A program made the position numbers and the translations under genes. A DNA stretch of 38,340 nt from Bacteroidota bacterium. Lineage in GTDB: Bacteria > Bacteroidota > Bacteroidia > Chitinophagales > Chitinophagaceae. Below the pieces are notes generated by a model, which searched no databases, was not told where the DNA came from, and saw only the letters and a program-made list of their open reading frames with translations. How positions within the stretch are numbered: position 1 is the first letter of the stretch; every line of letters begins with the position of its first letter. The DNA lies in assembly GCA_947458915.1 (NCBI GenBank), contig CANHAE010000006.1, forward strand, positions 1 through 38,340. The letters run 5' to 3'. This document shows, one piece after another, positions 10,203 through 18,547 of this stretch.

Positions 10203-10934
10203 TTATCTATTTCTCCAATGAGAAAGTAATATACCAGTTGCAACAGCGGCATTTAAGGATTCAGCACCTCCAAACTTAGGAATAGCAATAGGATTGGTGA
10301 TGAATTGTTTTAAATTTTCCCTAATTCCTTTTGACTCATTCCCTATTAGCATAAATCCAATTGCTGGCAACTGCGCTTCATACACATTGCTCCCTGTTAA
10401 TAAAGCCCCTAAAACAGGTAATGTATTATTTGCAAGGACAGTTTCTATATCGGCCACTTCAACCATAACACGAAAACAGCTTCCCATAGTGCTCTGTATC
10501 ACTTTAGGGTTATAAATACTTGCCGTGTCGCTTGTTACAATAATTTGTTTAATACCAAACCAATCAGCCGTTCGTATAATAGTACCTAAATTACCCGGGT
10601 CCTGTATCCCGTCTAACAATAAAGTGAAGGTTTTATCAAAGGGAGCCAACACAGCTTGCTGCTTATTAACCAATGCTATTACTTGATTAGGGGTATTTAA
10701 TTGGCTCATTCTAGCTAGCATAACTTCGTCCACGGTTTCAACAGGAACCCCCAACAAGTCCTGTTGATCAAGCCAAGCAGAGGTTGCATAAATTTTTTCT
10801 ATGGCACAATTAGCCTTAAGGGCCTCCTCTAACAGCTTAGGCCCTTCTATTATATATACAGTTTCTTCGGCCCAATGTTTTTTATGGGCAAAAGATTGAA
10901 TATATTTGAGTTCATTATTACTTATCATTTTCAT
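10203..10934 (-). CDS. TrmH/SpoU-family RNA 2'-O-methyltransferase
   Basis: LLLDGIQDPGNLGTIIRTADWFGIKQIIV, QSTMGSCFRV, FMLIGNESKGI, IPKFGGAESLNAAVATGILL SPOUT motifs; start 10934 or the internal Met codon with 5' end at 10928. Confidence 0.93.
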   Translation of the reverse strand: MKMISNNELKYIQSFAHKKHWAEETVYIIEGPKLLEEALKANCAIEKIYATSAWLDQQDLLGVPVETVDEVMLARMSQLNTPNQVIALVNKQQAVLAPFDKTFTLLLDGIQDPGNLGTIIRTADWFGIKQIIVTSDTASIYNPKVIQSTMGSCFRVMVEVADIETVLANNTLPVLGALLTGSNVYEAQLPAIGFMLIGNESKGIRENLKQFITNPIAIPKFGGAESLNAAVATGILLSHWRNR

Positions 10935-13314
10935 GTTATTACAGAGGCTTAAAAATATTCGTTTCTGCTCAAGATTTTATCTACTTGGCCTTTTATTTTT
11001 ATTAAATGCTTGCGCAGACATAAAAAAAGCCCTAGTTCATGAATATCCAAAGCAAACTGCCTTTGTTTATGACAATAAAATCGTATTAAAAGCCCCGGAG
11101 AACAAAAAAATATTGCATCAGTTAAATGAAGCATTGAGTAATTATTGGGATGATAGTATAAAAGCTAAAAGAATCCGTCAGTTTGGGATATTCAGCACAC
11201 TAGTAAACCCTATTAAATTTCAGCCTGAAAAATTAGACCATACTATTAAGTACATGCAATCCTATTTAGCTACGAGAGGATATCATCACCCTATATTTAC
11301 CCCCATTGTAAAATTGGATACAGTTCGTGATGAATGGAGAGTTAGGTTAACGATGGAAGTACAACTAAATAAAAAAACAATTATTGACACTGTTACTTAT
11401 GCTTTAAATGATCCAATACTTCAAAAAATAGCCAAGGCGAATAGCCAGGCCGCATACATAAAAAAAGGAGCAGCTTATTCAAATGAATCCATAAATAACG
11501 AACTTGACAGGTTAGTGGAACTATTTAGGTCCAATGGTTACTATTATTTCACGAAAGAAAAAATATTTGCCGAAGTGGACACCATTGATCAAGCATTAAT
11601 GCAATTGAATTTAGACCCACTTGGCCAAATGGCACAAGTTAAAAAAGTTAGCAAGAAAGAGGAGGATAGCCCAAGTTGGAAAGTAAGTTTTCAACTTAGA
11701 AATACTAATAATACCAATACAAAACAATATCCCATAGGTCAACAAATATTTTATAGCGACTTAGCACTTACCGATAACCCAGATTCAATTTTAGTGCAAG
11801 GCCTGGCTAATAAAGTGGCTACCAACCTTATTGTACATCAGTTTAATAAACCAAAATTTAAAACAAATTTATTCGAGGAGCAGTCAATAATCCGAAAGGG
11901 AGATTTGTTCAACGAAAGTTTATTTTATCAAACCTTAAATAATTTCAGCAGCTTAGGCGCATGGCAACAAATTGACGCTAGGACTTCCTTGCAGCATGAC
12001 AGCGTATACCTTCATTACTTTTTACTTCCTGCTTTAAGGCATAGTTACAGTATCGATTTAGAAGGCAGTAAAAACACTGCACAGCTAGGCGCAGGTAACT
12101 TATTAGGCTTGTCCACCAACCTTACTTACCGCGACAGAAACGTACAAAAGAAATCAATTCCTTCCGTCACTAGCTTAAGAACTGGTATTGAATTAAACAT
12201 TAATAACGACGGCCGAGATTTAACACAAACCCTTTTATGGAATGTGAGTCACTCCTATAGCTTTCCTAATTTATTAATACCTTTTGTTCCAAAAAAGCAG
12301 TCCTACCGACAAAATGTACGTAGTAATTTTTCCTTAAACAATTCTTATATCGACCGTTTAAATTATTACCAATTAAAGTCCTTTACAACAAACTGGGGTT
12401 ACGAATGGAAAGAAATAAGAAAAGGATCGGAACATATTTGGATATACAAGCCAATAAATATTGAACTATACCAATTAAAAAAGTTTGGTAAGTTAGATAG
12501 CCTATTAATTTCAAACCCATTTTTACGTTCTTCTTTTAATGAAGGAAATGTAATAAGCCAAACAGTCAATTTTATACATGCTGGACCTTCAAAACATAAT
12601 ACAAGAAACAATAATTATTTTAGGGTAGGTATAGAAGAAGCAGGCGGCTTATTAGGTTTGTCAACAAATTTGCAGGATCAAATTTACAGGTATTTAAAAG
12701 TGGAGTTGGAATTTAGAAAACTATATAGGTTTGATTACACAGAATTTGCGTTTAGGTTTATGGGAGGCTGGGGTAACAACTACAGTAATAATGCAAAGCT
12801 GGGTGGACAACTTCCCTTCTTTAAGCAGTTTACGGCAGGTGGGCCGTATAGTATGCGAGCATGGGGCTTACGTCAATTGGGATTAGGTAGTTCTACTTTT
12901 TATGACACCACTTCAACAAGCCAAAACTTTGACCGATTTGGTGATATTCAGTTGGAAACCAATTTTGAATACCGCTTTCCTCTTTTCCAATTTGGTTCTT
13001 ATAAAATGGGATCCGCTTTATTTACAGATATCGGAAATATTTGGAATAGTAGAGCTACCGAACAAGACCCTGCTGCTGGTTTTAAATTAGATAAACTATA
13101 TAAGGACTTGGCAATTGGTGTAGGCACTGGACTACGTTTCGACTTTAATTATTTTATTGTTCGTATTGACTACGCAATTAAATTAAAAGACCCAACAAGA
13201 GCTACTAATGACGGCTGGCTTGATATTCAAAAAATGAAATGGAGTGAGATAAAGCAGAATGGCCTCAAAGTAAATAATTATGCTTGGCAGTTTGGTATTG
13301 GACTTCCCTTTTAA
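10933..13314 (+). CDS. Lipidated Omp85/TamA-like outer-membrane protein (TamL-like)
   Basis: Lipobox FYLLGLLFLLNAC|A; POTRA-like N-terminus; C-terminal barrel ...FKQFTAGGPYSMRAWGLRQLG...GDIQLETNFEYRFPLF...VGTGLRFDFNYFIVRIDYA...YAWQFGIGLPF. Confidence 0.9.
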   Translation: MLLQRLKNIRFCSRFYLLGLLFLLNACADIKKALVHEYPKQTAFVYDNKIVLKAPENKKILHQLNEALSNYWDDSIKAKRIRQFGIFSTLVNPIKFQPEKLDHTIKYMQSYLATRGYHHPIFTPIVKLDTVRDEWRVRLTMEVQLNKKTIIDTVTYALNDPILQKIAKANSQAAYIKKGAAYSNESINNELDRLVELFRSNGYYYFTKEKIFAEVDTIDQALMQLNLDPLGQMAQVKKVSKKEEDSPSWKVSFQLRNTNNTNTKQYPIGQQIFYSDLALTDNPDSILVQGLANKVATNLIVHQFNKPKFKTNLFEEQSIIRKGDLFNESLFYQTLNNFSSLGAWQQIDARTSLQHDSVYLHYFLLPALRHSYSIDLEGSKNTAQLGAGNLLGLSTNLTYRDRNVQKKSIPSVTSLRTGIELNINNDGRDLTQTLLWNVSHSYSFPNLLIPFVPKKQSYRQNVRSNFSLNNSYIDRLNYYQLKSFTTNWGYEWKEIRKGSEHIWIYKPINIELYQLKKFGKLDSLLISNPFLRSSFNEGNVISQTVNFIHAGPSKHNTRNNNYFRVGIEEAGGLLGLSTNLQDQIYRYLKVELEFRKLYRFDYTEFAFRFMGGWGNNYSNNAKLGGQLPFFKQFTAGGPYSMRAWGLRQLGLGSSTFYDTTSTSQNFDRFGDIQLETNFEYRFPLFQFGSYKMGSALFTDIGNIWNSRATEQDPAAGFKLDKLYKDLAIGVGTGLRFDFNYFIVRIDYAIKLKDPTRATNDGWLDIQKMKWSEIKQNGLKVNNYAWQFGIGLPF

Positions 13315-14060
13315 CTCCTTCTTGGACTTTGCCAAGGCGTTCTTTTTTCGTTTGCATTGGTTAAAGACAATTCAATTTCATCTTCTAAATCCTTCCACTG
13401 CATTGCTTGCGCAACATCAAAGTCTCCAATTTTAGTACGACGCAGTGCACTCATATAAGCACCAACTTGCAATGCAGCGCCAAAATCTTTTACCAAGCTT
13501 CTTATATACGTTCCTGTCGAACAAACTACTTTAAAATCAATAGTGGGAAAATCAATACGCGTGATTTCAAAACTGTGTATGGTTATTTGCCTAGGATCAA
13601 TTTTTACTTCAACCCCTTTTCGAGCTAATTTATAAACCCTTTCTCCGTCAACTTTTACAGCGGAGTGCTGTGGAGGAGTTTGTAAAATTTCACCAATAAA
13701 AGGTTTGGTAGCTTCCTGAATTTGCGCTGCTGTTAAGTGCTCAATGGACTTGAAATTTTCAGGAGCTGATTCTAAATCATAAGTAATTGTAGTTGCGCCT
13801 AAAACCATGCTGCCGGTGTATTCTTTCACCATGCCCATATACTCATTGATTTGCTTGGTACATTTTCCCGTACAAATAATTAATAAACCGGTAGCTAAGG
13901 GATCCAAAGTACCTGCATGTCCTACCTTACAAACCTCAGTAAGTGCACGTACTTTTTTAATCATATCAAAAGAAGTCCATTGTAAAGGTTTATCCAATAG
14001 AATTACTTTCCCTTCTAAATAAGGAATTAAACAGCCTGGAACTTGTTGTTGTTTTCGCAT
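13311..14060 (-). CDS. truB: tRNA pseudouridine(55) synthase
   Basis: GKVILLDKPLQWTSFDMIKKVR...KVGHAGTLDPLATGLLIICTGKCTK; STGTYIRSLVKDFG. Confidence 0.96.
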   Translation of the reverse strand: MRKQQQVPGCLIPYLEGKVILLDKPLQWTSFDMIKKVRALTEVCKVGHAGTLDPLATGLLIICTGKCTKQINEYMGMVKEYTGSMVLGATTITYDLESAPENFKSIEHLTAAQIQEATKPFIGEILQTPPQHSAVKVDGERVYKLARKGVEVKIDPRQITIHSFEITRIDFPTIDFKVVCSTGTYIRSLVKDFGAALQVGAYMSALRRTKIGDFDVAQAMQWKDLEDEIELSLTNANEKRTPWQSPRRS

Positions 14061-14074
14061 TTAGCTTTTAATAC

Positions 14075-15553
14075 TTAGTAAGCTCTTGCAAATAAAACAC
14101 GTTGCGTAGAAGGATTTCCCGTGTACACGCATACCCCTGCTTCCAATGTATTGTCTAATGGAATACAACGTATTGTCGCTTTCGTTAATTCTTTAATTTT
14201 TTCCTCAGTTTCGGCAGTACCATCCCAATGTGCTGAAACAAACCCAGTTTTATTGTCTAAAGTATGTACGAATTCAGTCCAAGTATCCGCTTTGGTAATG
14301 TGTTCGTCTCGGTATTGTTTAGCGCGATTAAATAAATTGGATTGAATTTCTAATAATAACGCAGTTATTGTTTCAGTTAAACCGTCTATTGAAACGGATG
14401 ATTTTTCTTTGGTATCACGACGAGCCACTTCCACTTGGTTATTTTCTAAATCTCTTGGCCCCACTGCAATGCGCACTGGTACCCCTTTTAATTCATACTC
14501 TGCAAATTTCCAACCTGGCCTTTGATTATCTGAATCATCATATTTTACTCTAATACCTGCTGTTTTAAAGGAAGAAAGGATAGTTCCTATTTTCTCATCT
14601 AAAATTGCTTTTTGCTCTTCTCCTTTATAAATTGGGACAATCACTACTTGTATTGGTGCAATACGCGGAGGCATTACTAAACCTTGGTCATCACTATGTG
14701 TCATAACTAAGCCGCCAATTAAACGCGTACTCACACCCCAACTGGTAGCCCACACATAATCCAATGTATTATTCTTATCGCTAAATTTTACGTCAAATGC
14801 TTTAGCAAAATTTTGTCCTAAAAAGTGGGAAGTCCCTGCTTGCAAAGCTTTCCCGTCTTGCATAAGTGCTTCAATACAGTAAGTATCTTCAGCGCCAGCA
14901 AAACGTTCGCTTGCTGTTTTTACTCCTTTAATAACCGGAACTGCCATCCAATTTTCTGCAAAGTCTGCATATACGTTCAACATTTGAACTGTTTCTGCTA
15001 TTGCTTCTTCTTTGGTTGCGTGAGCAGTATGTCCTTCCTGCCATAAAAATTCAGCAGTTCTAAGAAACAACCTTGTTCTCATTTCCCATCTTACCACATT
15101 TGCCCATTGATTCACCAAAATTGGCAAATCACGGTAAGACTGAATCCAAGTTTTATAGGTATTCCAAATAATCGCTTCACTTGTTGGACGAACAATTAAT
15201 TCCTCCTCCAATTTTGCGTCGGGGTCAACCATTAATTTTCCTTTGTTATTTGGATCGCTTTTTAAACGGTAGTGGGTAACAATTGCACATTCTTTTGCAA
15301 AACCTTCTGCATTCTTCTCTTCTGCTTCAAAAAGTGATTTTGGCACAAATAAGGGGAAGTAAGCATTTTGATGCCCTGTATCCTTAAACATTTTGTCTAA
15401 GGCTGCTTGCATATTCTCCCAAAGAGCATACCCATATGGTTTAATTACCATACAGCCACGTACGGCGCTATAGTCGGCTAAATCGCCTTTTAAAACCAGG
15501 TCATTATACCATTGTGAATAGTCCTGGGCTCTTGTTGTTAGTTCCTTTGCCAT
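14075..15553 (-). CDS. proS: Prolyl-tRNA synthetase (archaeal/eukaryal-like short type)
   Basis: 492 aa; [69 protein letters not shown], no inserted editing domain. Confidence 0.96.
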   Translation of the reverse strand: MAKELTTRAQDYSQWYNDLVLKGDLADYSAVRGCMVIKPYGYALWENMQAALDKMFKDTGHQNAYFPLFVPKSLFEAEEKNAEGFAKECAIVTHYRLKSDPNNKGKLMVDPDAKLEEELIVRPTSEAIIWNTYKTWIQSYRDLPILVNQWANVVRWEMRTRLFLRTAEFLWQEGHTAHATKEEAIAETVQMLNVYADFAENWMAVPVIKGVKTASERFAGAEDTYCIEALMQDGKALQAGTSHFLGQNFAKAFDVKFSDKNNTLDYVWATSWGVSTRLIGGLVMTHSDDQGLVMPPRIAPIQVVIVPIYKGEEQKAILDEKIGTILSSFKTAGIRVKYDDSDNQRPGWKFAEYELKGVPVRIAVGPRDLENNQVEVARRDTKEKSSVSIDGLTETITALLLEIQSNLFNRAKQYRDEHITKADTWTEFVHTLDNKTGFVSAHWDGTAETEEKIKELTKATIRCIPLDNTLEAGVCVYTGNPSTQRVLFARAY

Positions 15554-15613
15554 TTTTAATTAATCTTAACAATTATAGTAGTAAAAACAATCTACGAAAG
15601 ATGCTCTATATAT

Positions 15614-15631
15614 CAAAGTTTAGTAACTTTG
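15614..15631 (+). promoter_or_regulatory. Inverted repeat overlapping a -7 box (TAACTTTG, 15624-15631)
   Basis: CAAAGTT-TAGT-AACTTTG perfect 7-bp arms in the proS / Gly-rich lipoprotein divergent intergenic region; TAACTTTG fits TAnnTTTG. Confidence 0.45.
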
Positions 15632-15685
15632 AGCTAGTAAAGGTATGCAAAATATAGTGCATATTAAAACCTAAACTAATTCATT

Positions 15686-16861
15686 ATGATTACTTTAAAA
15701 TCTTTCACTTCAATTAAGCTGCTAGCTGTTTGTATAGTGACAATTAGTGTTTTAGGAACTAGCTGTACAAGCTTACAGCAAGCAACTACAATTGCATCTG
15801 ATGATTTATATTCAACACCTGCGTTACAAAAATCTATTGTGGCTTCTGGCATAATTAAATCAGACGAAACTATCGCTCAGGAAATATTAAACGGAGAAGA
15901 AGACGAATACCAAGAATATCAAAACTACCAAGACGACCGCTATTTAAGATTAAAAGTAGCGAACCGAAATCGTTGGGCCATGATTGACGATTATGGATAT
16001 TGGAATGATCCTCGTTATAACAATGCCTACTACCCTTCTTATTTAGGCTGGAATAGCTGGTACAATGGTTATTATGGATCGTCATGGTATAACCCATTTG
16101 GTTATTCTATGTCAATTGGATGGGGCGGATATGGTCCTTTCATGAATTCATACTATAGTTTAGGCTGGGGCTTCAATGATTTTGGATTCGGAGGGTTTGG
16201 TTATGGTGGATTCGGAGGATTTGGATATGGTGGATTCGGAGGATTCGGATATGGTGGATGGAATCCTTACTATGCAGGAATGTGGAACCCATACGGCTCC
16301 TATTTTGGAGGAGGATATGGCGGAATGTATGGCGGCATTCCAATGAATGTTAGGAATTATGACAAGAGAGTACCGGTACAACCCAATCGCACCAACTTAA
16401 ATCCTTACATGAAAAATGTTGGACAATTTAGAAAAGTGAGTGATGTGAGAGAAAATGGAAGTTTTGTAAATTCAAACAACAATGGAAATACAGGTGTTCG
16501 ATCAAATGCATCCAATGGCTTTAGAAGTGTGAATAGCAATAGTACTGCAAGAACTAGTAATGGTGGAAATTTTTCATCTTCAAATAGCAACACCTCCCAA
16601 CCCAGCAGTACCAACTTTGGAAGTTTGGTAAAAAGAGTGATGACTATTAGTTCTAATGCTAGAGCTGCAAACTTTAATAATTCATCAAGAAATTATTCAG
16701 CGCCTAATAATTCTAATCAAAATAGCACACCGAGCCGAAGCTCATCAAGTCCAAGCTATAGTGCTCCTGCATCTTCAGGAAGTAGTGCTGGTGGTAGTTC
16801 TTCTGGGGGTGGTGGATTTATTGGAGGGGGCAGAACAAAAGGTGGAGACGGAAGACCTTAA
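15686..16861 (+). CDS. Predicted lipoprotein, Gly/Tyr/Trp-rich with Asn/Ser-rich tail; function unknown
   Basis: Lipobox TISVLGTSC; WNDPRYNNAYYPSYLGWNSWYNGYYGSSWYNPFGYSM, (GFGGFGYG)x3, then N/S-rich tail. Confidence 0.85.
   Translation: MITLKSFTSIKLLAVCIVTISVLGTSCTSLQQATTIASDDLYSTPALQKSIVASGIIKSDETIAQEILNGEEDEYQEYQNYQDDRYLRLKVANRNRWAMIDDYGYWNDPRYNNAYYPSYLGWNSWYNGYYGSSWYNPFGYSMSIGWGGYGPFMNSYYSLGWGFNDFGFGGFGYGGFGGFGYGGFGGFGYGGWNPYYAGMWNPYGSYFGGGYGGMYGGIPMNVRNYDKRVPVQPNRTNLNPYMKNVGQFRKVSDVRENGSFVNSNNNGNTGVRSNASNGFRSVNSNSTARTSNGGNFSSSNSNTSQPSSTNFGSLVKRVMTISSNARAANFNNSSRNYSAPNNSNQNSTPSRSSSSPSYSAPASSGSSAGGSSSGGGGFIGGGRTKGGDGRP
16184..16255 (+). repeat. Three in-frame 24-nt tandem repeats encoding GFGGFGYG
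   Basis: GGATTCGGAGGGTTTGGTTATGGT / GGATTCGGAGGATTTGGATATGGT / GGATTCGGAGGATTCGGATATGGT. Confidence 0.93.
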
Positions 16862-16942
16862 AATTAATTTTACATATACTATCCAATAAGCCGTCTATGA
16901 GTTAGGCAATTCATCATGGCTACAAAAGTGAAAAAACTTATT

Positions 16943-18439
16943 ATGAAAAAAATATTATTACTTAGTTTATTAGGAATTGGAATAAATGCAATGGCGCAGG
17001 ATCCTGAAGATGTATTAAAATTTTCATGGTTTGCTCCTAATGGAACACCACGTAGTAATGCATTGGGTGGCGCAATGGGTTCTTTAGGTGGTGATATGTC
17101 TTCAAGTCATATCAATCCTGCTGGTTTAGGATTTTACAAATCAAATGAATTTATATTAACCTCAAAGTTTGCTAACAAATCAAATAGTATTGATTATTTT
17201 AATACCAACACTTCTGTTACCTCTAATAAATTAAACTTAAGCAATGTAGGAATTGTGTTAGCGGATGGCCGCAAAAAAAATGGCTGGACCAGTACTGCTT
17301 TTTCAATTTCGTATACGCAGATGGCTGATTATAATAATCACTATGGATTTGGAGGAAAAAATAACTACTCAAGTTTTTCTGAAAAATTTGCAGATCAACT
17401 GTACGATAGTGAATCTAGCTTAACAGATGCCCAAGAAAATTTTATTTATGGAAGTTCGCTAGCCATCCATTCAAAAATTGTAAACCCTGTTTATGACGCC
17501 AATGGCTATATAACTGATTATAGAACCAGCATTCCCATTGGTGCTTTAGATCAAAAAAGCGATGTGGTAACCAAAGGTGGCTATAACGAACTTGCTTTTG
17601 GATGGGGTGGTAATATTGAAGATAAATTATACCTAGGTGCAAGTTTAAACTTACCAATGATTAACTATAGCAAGACCAATTATTTTGGAGAGACTGGCTA
17701 TTTTGATTTTTACGAAGAAAGCACTTCCAAAGGTTTTGGCTTAGGCGCAAAATTTGGATTGATTTATAAAGCTGCACCTTATTTACGATTTGGATTTACC
17801 TACCATACCCCACAAATCATAAGCTTCCGTGATGCGTTAAGTGCCGAAATGTATAGCAATGAATTTCCTAACGGATTAAGCTCCTCTGACTTAATGAATA
17901 ATTACAGAGACAATTACTATCCAGAAATTTTTGATTATGCAATGGCGACACCTTCAAAAACAATTGTCAGCACTAGTTACTTTTTTGCTAACCCTAGTAA
18001 ACCTACCCAACCATTGGGTTTTATTAGTGCAGATGTAGAATGGGTAAAATATGCTGGCACTCATTTTTATTCCAATGACAACGACCAAGATGTAGTTAAT
18101 TATTACAATGACCTTAATTATATTATCAAGAATACTTATAAAAATAATATTAATATTAAAATTGGTTCTGAATTAAAATTAAATGGTAACTGGATGGCAA
18201 GGGCTGGAACAGCTTATTATGGCTCCCCTTATCAGGATGATAATTTAAAAGCATCACGTTGGGTGTTGAGTGGTGGCCTTGGCTACAGAACTGAAAAACA
18301 TTTTATTGATTTTACAATCATAAATACCCTAGTTAAAGATGCCATTTTCCCTTATCGTTTAAGCGAAAAAGATAGTTATTTTGCAGACTACAAAAGCAAT
18401 CAATTAATGTTGAATATTGGATACGGTATAAGATTCTAA
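16943..18439 (+). CDS. FadL/OMPP1-like outer-membrane beta-barrel protein
   Basis: MKKILLLSLLGIGINAMAQ signal peptide; RSNALGGAMGSLGGDMSSSHINPAGLGFYKSNEF; barrel-like alternation to ...LMLNIGYGIRF. Upstream ATG at 16916 is also possible. Confidence 0.85.
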   Translation: MKKILLLSLLGIGINAMAQDPEDVLKFSWFAPNGTPRSNALGGAMGSLGGDMSSSHINPAGLGFYKSNEFILTSKFANKSNSIDYFNTNTSVTSNKLNLSNVGIVLADGRKKNGWTSTAFSISYTQMADYNNHYGFGGKNNYSSFSEKFADQLYDSESSLTDAQENFIYGSSLAIHSKIVNPVYDANGYITDYRTSIPIGALDQKSDVVTKGGYNELAFGWGGNIEDKLYLGASLNLPMINYSKTNYFGETGYFDFYEESTSKGFGLGAKFGLIYKAAPYLRFGFTYHTPQIISFRDALSAEMYSNEFPNGLSSSDLMNNYRDNYYPEIFDYAMATPSKTIVSTSYFFANPSKPTQPLGFISADVEWVKYAGTHFYSNDNDQDVVNYYNDLNYIIKNTYKNNINIKIGSELKLNGNWMARAGTAYYGSPYQDDNLKASRWVLSGGLGYRTEKHFIDFTIINTLVKDAIFPYRLSEKDSYFADYKSNQLMLNIGYGIRF

Positions 18440-18474
18440 CCTTGCAATTAATATTATTACTTACTTAGGGCTAT

Positions 18475-18515
18475 AAAAAAAGAGTCCCGACAATTAATGT
18501 CGGGACTCTTTTTTT
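18475..18515. terminator. Bidirectional intrinsic terminator between convergent genes
   Basis: AAAAAAAGAGTCCCGACA-ATTAA-TGTCGGGACTCTTTTTTT, perfect 18-bp arms. Confidence 0.93.
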
Positions 18516-18547
18516 ATACAACAACTTAGTTACTTTACTAAGTACAC

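Noticed and set aside
16184-16255. Regular repeats that could suggest a CRISPR-like array
   Set aside because: Contiguous in-frame 24-nt coding repeats without spacers; no cas genes in window.
16160-16381. Minus-strand ORF with SESSESTISKSSESTITKPSES repeats
   Set aside because: Antisense shadow of the Gly-rich tandem repeats; no independent start context or homology.
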